This document shows, piece by piece, positions 61,590 to 64,000 of a stretch of 64,000 bases of DNA; positions within the stretch are counted from its first letter, which is position 1; each line of letters opens with the position of its first letter. The stretch is from Chitinimonas_A lacunae (lineage in GTDB: Bacteria; Pseudomonadota; Gammaproteobacteria; Burkholderiales; Chitinimonadaceae), in the NCBI RefSeq assembly GCF_042650885.1, contig NZ_JBHSBU010000001.1:1426001-1490000 (forward strand). Direction: 5' to 3'. The position numbers and the translations under genes were made by a program. The notes beneath the pieces were generated by a model, which made no database searches, was not told the DNA's origin, and was given only the letters and a program-made list of their open reading frames with translations.

Positions 61590-61955
61590 GTCCAACCTCC
61601 TTTATGCGCCCGCCGGCAACAAGGGTCTGAAGCGAAGCGGGCATGGCGCCTGAGACCTGGGGATTTCCCTGTACGCCCGGCACCAGACAGCCGGAGCGCC
61701 TGTCTGTGTTATCAATATCCGTGCCAAAAAACATCTCGCTCATCCTCAAGCCAAGAAGCCATTTTTAGACAAAAAAGCATTAAATATCCGTAAATTTGAC
61801 ATGAAAATCCCATGTAAAGCCGGGCGCGCTGACACCTGCCCGACCAGGGCAATCTATCGATTCGATCGCCTCACTGCCTTCCATGGACGGCCATATGACT
61901 GATCGTCAGGTTACACTTCCAGTCGCAGTTTTTTGACCTCACCACAGGAGCAGGG
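61590..61955. other. Gene-free interval before the antiporter gene
   Basis: No gene, repeat or hairpin of note is seen. It should hold divergent promoters for the small minus-strand gene and the plus-strand antiporter gene; AT-rich sequence at 61750-61800 is the likeliest place. Confidence 0.4.
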
Positions 61956-63680
61956 ATGCCACACGAACTCAGTCTTATCAGCACCATTGCCGCCGGCTTC
62001 GGCCTTGCCTTGATCATGGGATTCCTGGCTTCACGACTGAAAATGCCGCCGTTGGTGGGTTATCTGCTGGCGGGCATCATTATCGGGCCGTCAACGCCAG
62101 GTTATGTGGCCGATATGGCCCTGGCCGGCCAGTTGGCGGAAATCGGCGTGATGCTGCTGATGTTCGGAGTGGGATTACATTTCTCGATGCAGGATCTACT
62201 GGCGGTCAAGCGGATCGCCATTCCCGGCGCCATCGTCCAGATCGCGGTCGCGACGGCCATGGGTTGTGCCACCGGCCTCTACTGGGGCTGGTCGCTGGGT
62301 GCTTCGCTGGTGTTTGGCCTGTCGCTGTCGGTCGCCAGTACCGTGGTGCTGCTGCGGGCGCTCGAGGCCAAAGGGGTGCTCGAATCGATCAACGGTCGTA
62401 TCGCCGTGGGCTGGCTGGTGGTCGAGGACCTGGTCATGGTGCTGGTCCTGGTGCTGCTGCCCCCGATGGCCGGGCTGCTCGGTGGCAAGGTCGAGGTCGC
62501 GCATGGGGCGGCGAGCGATAGCAATCTGTGGCTGACGCTCGGTCTGACGCTGGCCAAGGTTGGCGCCTTTATCGCCTTGATGCTGGTGGTGGGCAAACGG
62601 GTCTTCCCGATGCTGTTGTGGCAGGTCGCCCGGACCGGCTCGCGTGAGCTGTTCACCCTGTGCGTGGTCGCCGCAGCGGTCGGGGTGGCTTACTGCTCGG
62701 CCAAGCTGTTCGATGTGTCGTTTGCGCTCGGCGCCTTCTTCGCCGGCATGATGATGCGCGAATCGGAATTCAGCCATCGGGCGGCCGACGAATCGCTGCC
62801 GCTGCGTGATGCCTTTGCCGTGCTGTTCTTTGTCTCGGTCGGCATGCTGTTCGACCCGCGTGTATTGCTCGACGAGCCGCTGCGTGTGCTGGCGGTCGCT
62901 GCCATCATCATCCTCGGCAAGACTGTCGCGGCCGTGGTGCTGGTGCTGCTGTTCCGCTATCCGCTCAATACCGCGCTGACGGTCGGAGCAAGCCTGGCGC
63001 AGATCGGCGAATTCTCTTTTATTCTGGCCGGTCTTGGCGTGGCGCTGGGCCTGCTGTCGGCAGCCGGGCAAAGCCTGATCCTCGCCGGAGCCTTGATCTC
63101 GATTGCGGTCAACTCGCTGGTGTTCTCGCTGATCGAACCGGTACTGGCCTGGATGCGCCAGCATTCCGAACTGGCACGGCGACTCGAACGACGCGACGAT
63201 CCACTGGCCGAGCTGCCCACCACGGTCGATCAGGCCCATCTGACCGGGCAAGTGGTACTGGTCGGTTACGGCCGGGTCGGCCGCCGCATTGCCGGGATGC
63301 TGACCGAACGAGGTATTCCCTATGTGGTGGCCGAGCAGAACCGCGAAATCGTCGAGAAGCTGCGGGCGCAGAATATCCCGGCCGTGTCGGGCGATGCGTC
63401 GGACCCGGCCGTGCTGATCCAGGCCCATATCGCCCGTGCCGGCATGCTGGTGATTGCCACGCCCGATACCTTCCAGGTCCGCAAGATGGTGGAAATCGCC
63501 CGCACCCTGAACCCCGCCGTCGAAATCATCCTGCGCAGCCATAACGAGGAGGAAGCCCGTCTGCTCAGCCAGGAAAATATCGGCCAGGTGTTCCTGGGCG
63601 AAGAAACCCTGGCAGTCGGGATGGGGGGGCATGTGCTGGAGCGGATGGGCAAGTCCAAACAGCCCATTGCGGCCCATTAA
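61956..63680 (+). CDS. ybaL: CPA2-family cation/proton antiporter with TrkA-N domain (YbaL/Kef type)
   Basis: 574 residues, AGGAG before the ATG. About twelve membrane helices span residues 5-395, starting with the CPA2 pattern (KMPPLVGYLLAGIIIGP, GVGLHFSMQDLL, FALGAFFAGMMM with an acidic residue after it). The C-terminal TrkA-N/RCK domain follows (about 420-545: VVLVGYGRVGRRIAGML, nucleotide-binding G-x-G-x-x-G). Such proteins exchange potassium or sodium for protons under nucleotide or glutathione control. The single gene is followed by a dispersed element and a terminator. Distinction from KefB/KefC rests on length and the absence of an ancillary KefF/G gene. Confidence 0.9.
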   Translation: MPHELSLISTIAAGFGLALIMGFLASRLKMPPLVGYLLAGIIIGPSTPGYVADMALAGQLAEIGVMLLMFGVGLHFSMQDLLAVKRIAIPGAIVQIAVATAMGCATGLYWGWSLGASLVFGLSLSVASTVVLLRALEAKGVLESINGRIAVGWLVVEDLVMVLVLVLLPPMAGLLGGKVEVAHGAASDSNLWLTLGLTLAKVGAFIALMLVVGKRVFPMLLWQVARTGSRELFTLCVVAAAVGVAYCSAKLFDVSFALGAFFAGMMMRESEFSHRAADESLPLRDAFAVLFFVSVGMLFDPRVLLDEPLRVLAVAAIIILGKTVAAVVLVLLFRYPLNTALTVGASLAQIGEFSFILAGLGVALGLLSAAGQSLILAGALISIAVNSLVFSLIEPVLAWMRQHSELARRLERRDDPLAELPTTVDQAHLTGQVVLVGYGRVGRRIAGMLTERGIPYVVAEQNREIVEKLRAQNIPAVSGDASDPAVLIQAHIARAGMLVIATPDTFQVRKMVEIARTLNPAVEIILRSHNEEEARLLSQENIGQVFLGEETLAVGMGGHVLERMGKSKQPIAAH

Positions 63681-63682
63681 GG

Positions 63683-63757
63683 ATTTCTAGAAAAAATCCT
63701 GCAAAACGTCTGCAAGACATTTAGCCGGATACAAACAAAAATAAAACCTTATCACAA
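63683..63757 (+). repeat. Dispersed AT-rich intergenic element, copy 6
   Basis: Starts 2 bp after the antiporter stop: TTTCTAGAAAAAATCCTGC, then CTGCAAGACATTTAGCCGG, then ATACAAACAAAAATAAAAC and CTTATCAC. The middle and the tail align with copy 5 almost base for base. Confidence 0.6.
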
Positions 63758-63774
63758 CAACTTGCACAGGCCGC

Positions 63775-63806
63775 AAAAAACGCCTGCCACAGTGGCAGGC
63801 GTTTTT
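63775..63806. terminator. Bidirectional terminator of the antiporter gene
   Basis: AAAAAACGCCTGCCAC and GTGGCAGGCGTTTTT form a long stem with T-runs on both strands, between convergent genes. Confidence 0.92.
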
Positions 63807-63838
63807 CATTGGGGCGGCGTCCACGGCTCCGGACACCT

Positions 63839-64000
63839 TCACATCCCCAGATCTCCACGTTCAGCCATCTCGCGGATCACCCGGACCGTATGCACGTCGG
63901 CGTCGCGGTAAGCGGCTTTGATATAGGGGATGAATTGGGTTTCTTCGTTGCCGCCGTTCTGTTCGGACAGCGGGGTGTGATAGACAAAGCGCAGAAACAG
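63839..64000 (-). CDS. C-terminal end of an unidentified protein (partial)
   Basis: The minus-strand frame is open from the window edge to a TGA at 63839-63841, giving 53 residues ending ADVHTVRVIREMAERGDLGM. The segment contains FVYHTPLSEQNGGNEETQF. No signal or membrane pattern. The family cannot be recognised from this much. The terminator at 63775 would serve it. Confidence 0.55.
   Translation of the reverse strand: MFLRFVYHTPLSEQNGGNEETQFIPYIKAAYRDADVHTVRVIREMAERGDLGM

Noticed and set aside
62196..63677. 493-codon minus-strand frame opposite the antiporter gene
   Set aside because: Antisense shadow of membrane-helix codons; extremely His/Gln/Asp-rich product with no domain.

Overview
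The window is about 64 kb of GC-rich chromosome. The housekeeping genes (fabI-like, pta/ack, cysB/cysH, uvrB, ahpC/ahpF, ybaL-type antiporter, DUF4124 protein) fit a free-living Gram-negative proteobacterium, most likely a betaproteobacterium of the Neisseriales/Burkholderiales type. That placement rests on gene content and composition only.

Layout. 1-5.2 kb: end of an outer-membrane protein gene, a secreted RCC1-repeat protein, and a CHASE2 adenylate/guanylate cyclase whose ATG directly follows the RCC1 stop codon. 5.3-6.8 kb: an isolated AT-rich gene for an OLD-like ATPase plus TOPRIM protein, probably horizontally acquired. 6.9-8.8 kb: a bacterial lipoxygenase. 9.2-12.1 kb: an enoyl-ACP reductase/phosphotransacetylase/acetate kinase operon closed by a terminator. 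12.2-13.1 kb: a secreted protein whose C-terminal region reappears in the large nuclease at 26-31 kb. 13.6-17.3 kb: a type VI effector cassette on the minus strand (degenerate ketoacyl synthase, PAAR-like/GHH nuclease toxin, beta-propeller candidate immunity). 17.8-26.2 kb: a lipoprotein, a six-PAS hybrid histidine kinase, uvrB and a GIN-domain lipoprotein. 26.3-30.8 kb: an ExeM/NucH-type extracellular nuclease. 30.9-36.8 kb: cysB, cysH and a membrane-embedded patatin-like protein.

37.1-55.6 kb is an accessory island starting at tRNA-Ser(UGA). It holds three almost identical IS3-family copies, one IS407-group IS3 element, one IS30 element and IS5-type remnants. Its cargo is a secreted Rhs/YD-repeat system split into two genes, four toxin-tip/immunity modules (one intact, the others frameshifted or cut by IS elements), an XRE regulator, and a phage/plasmid primase-helicase gene interrupted by an IS with a clean 3-bp target duplication. 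A cluster of GGTGG-type repeats around an AT-rich core beside the primase gene could be a replication origin. The island ends near a terminator that closely resembles the one following the tRNA.

55.7-64 kb returns to chromosomal genes: YghU-like glutathione transferase, RraB-like protein, ahpF and ahpC with an OxyR-type half-site pair upstream, several small secreted or unknown proteins, and a YbaL/Kef-type antiporter.

Across the chromosomal part, an AT-rich intergenic element of about 60 bp recurs in at least six gaps, in both orientations and never inside a gene. Its role is unknown.
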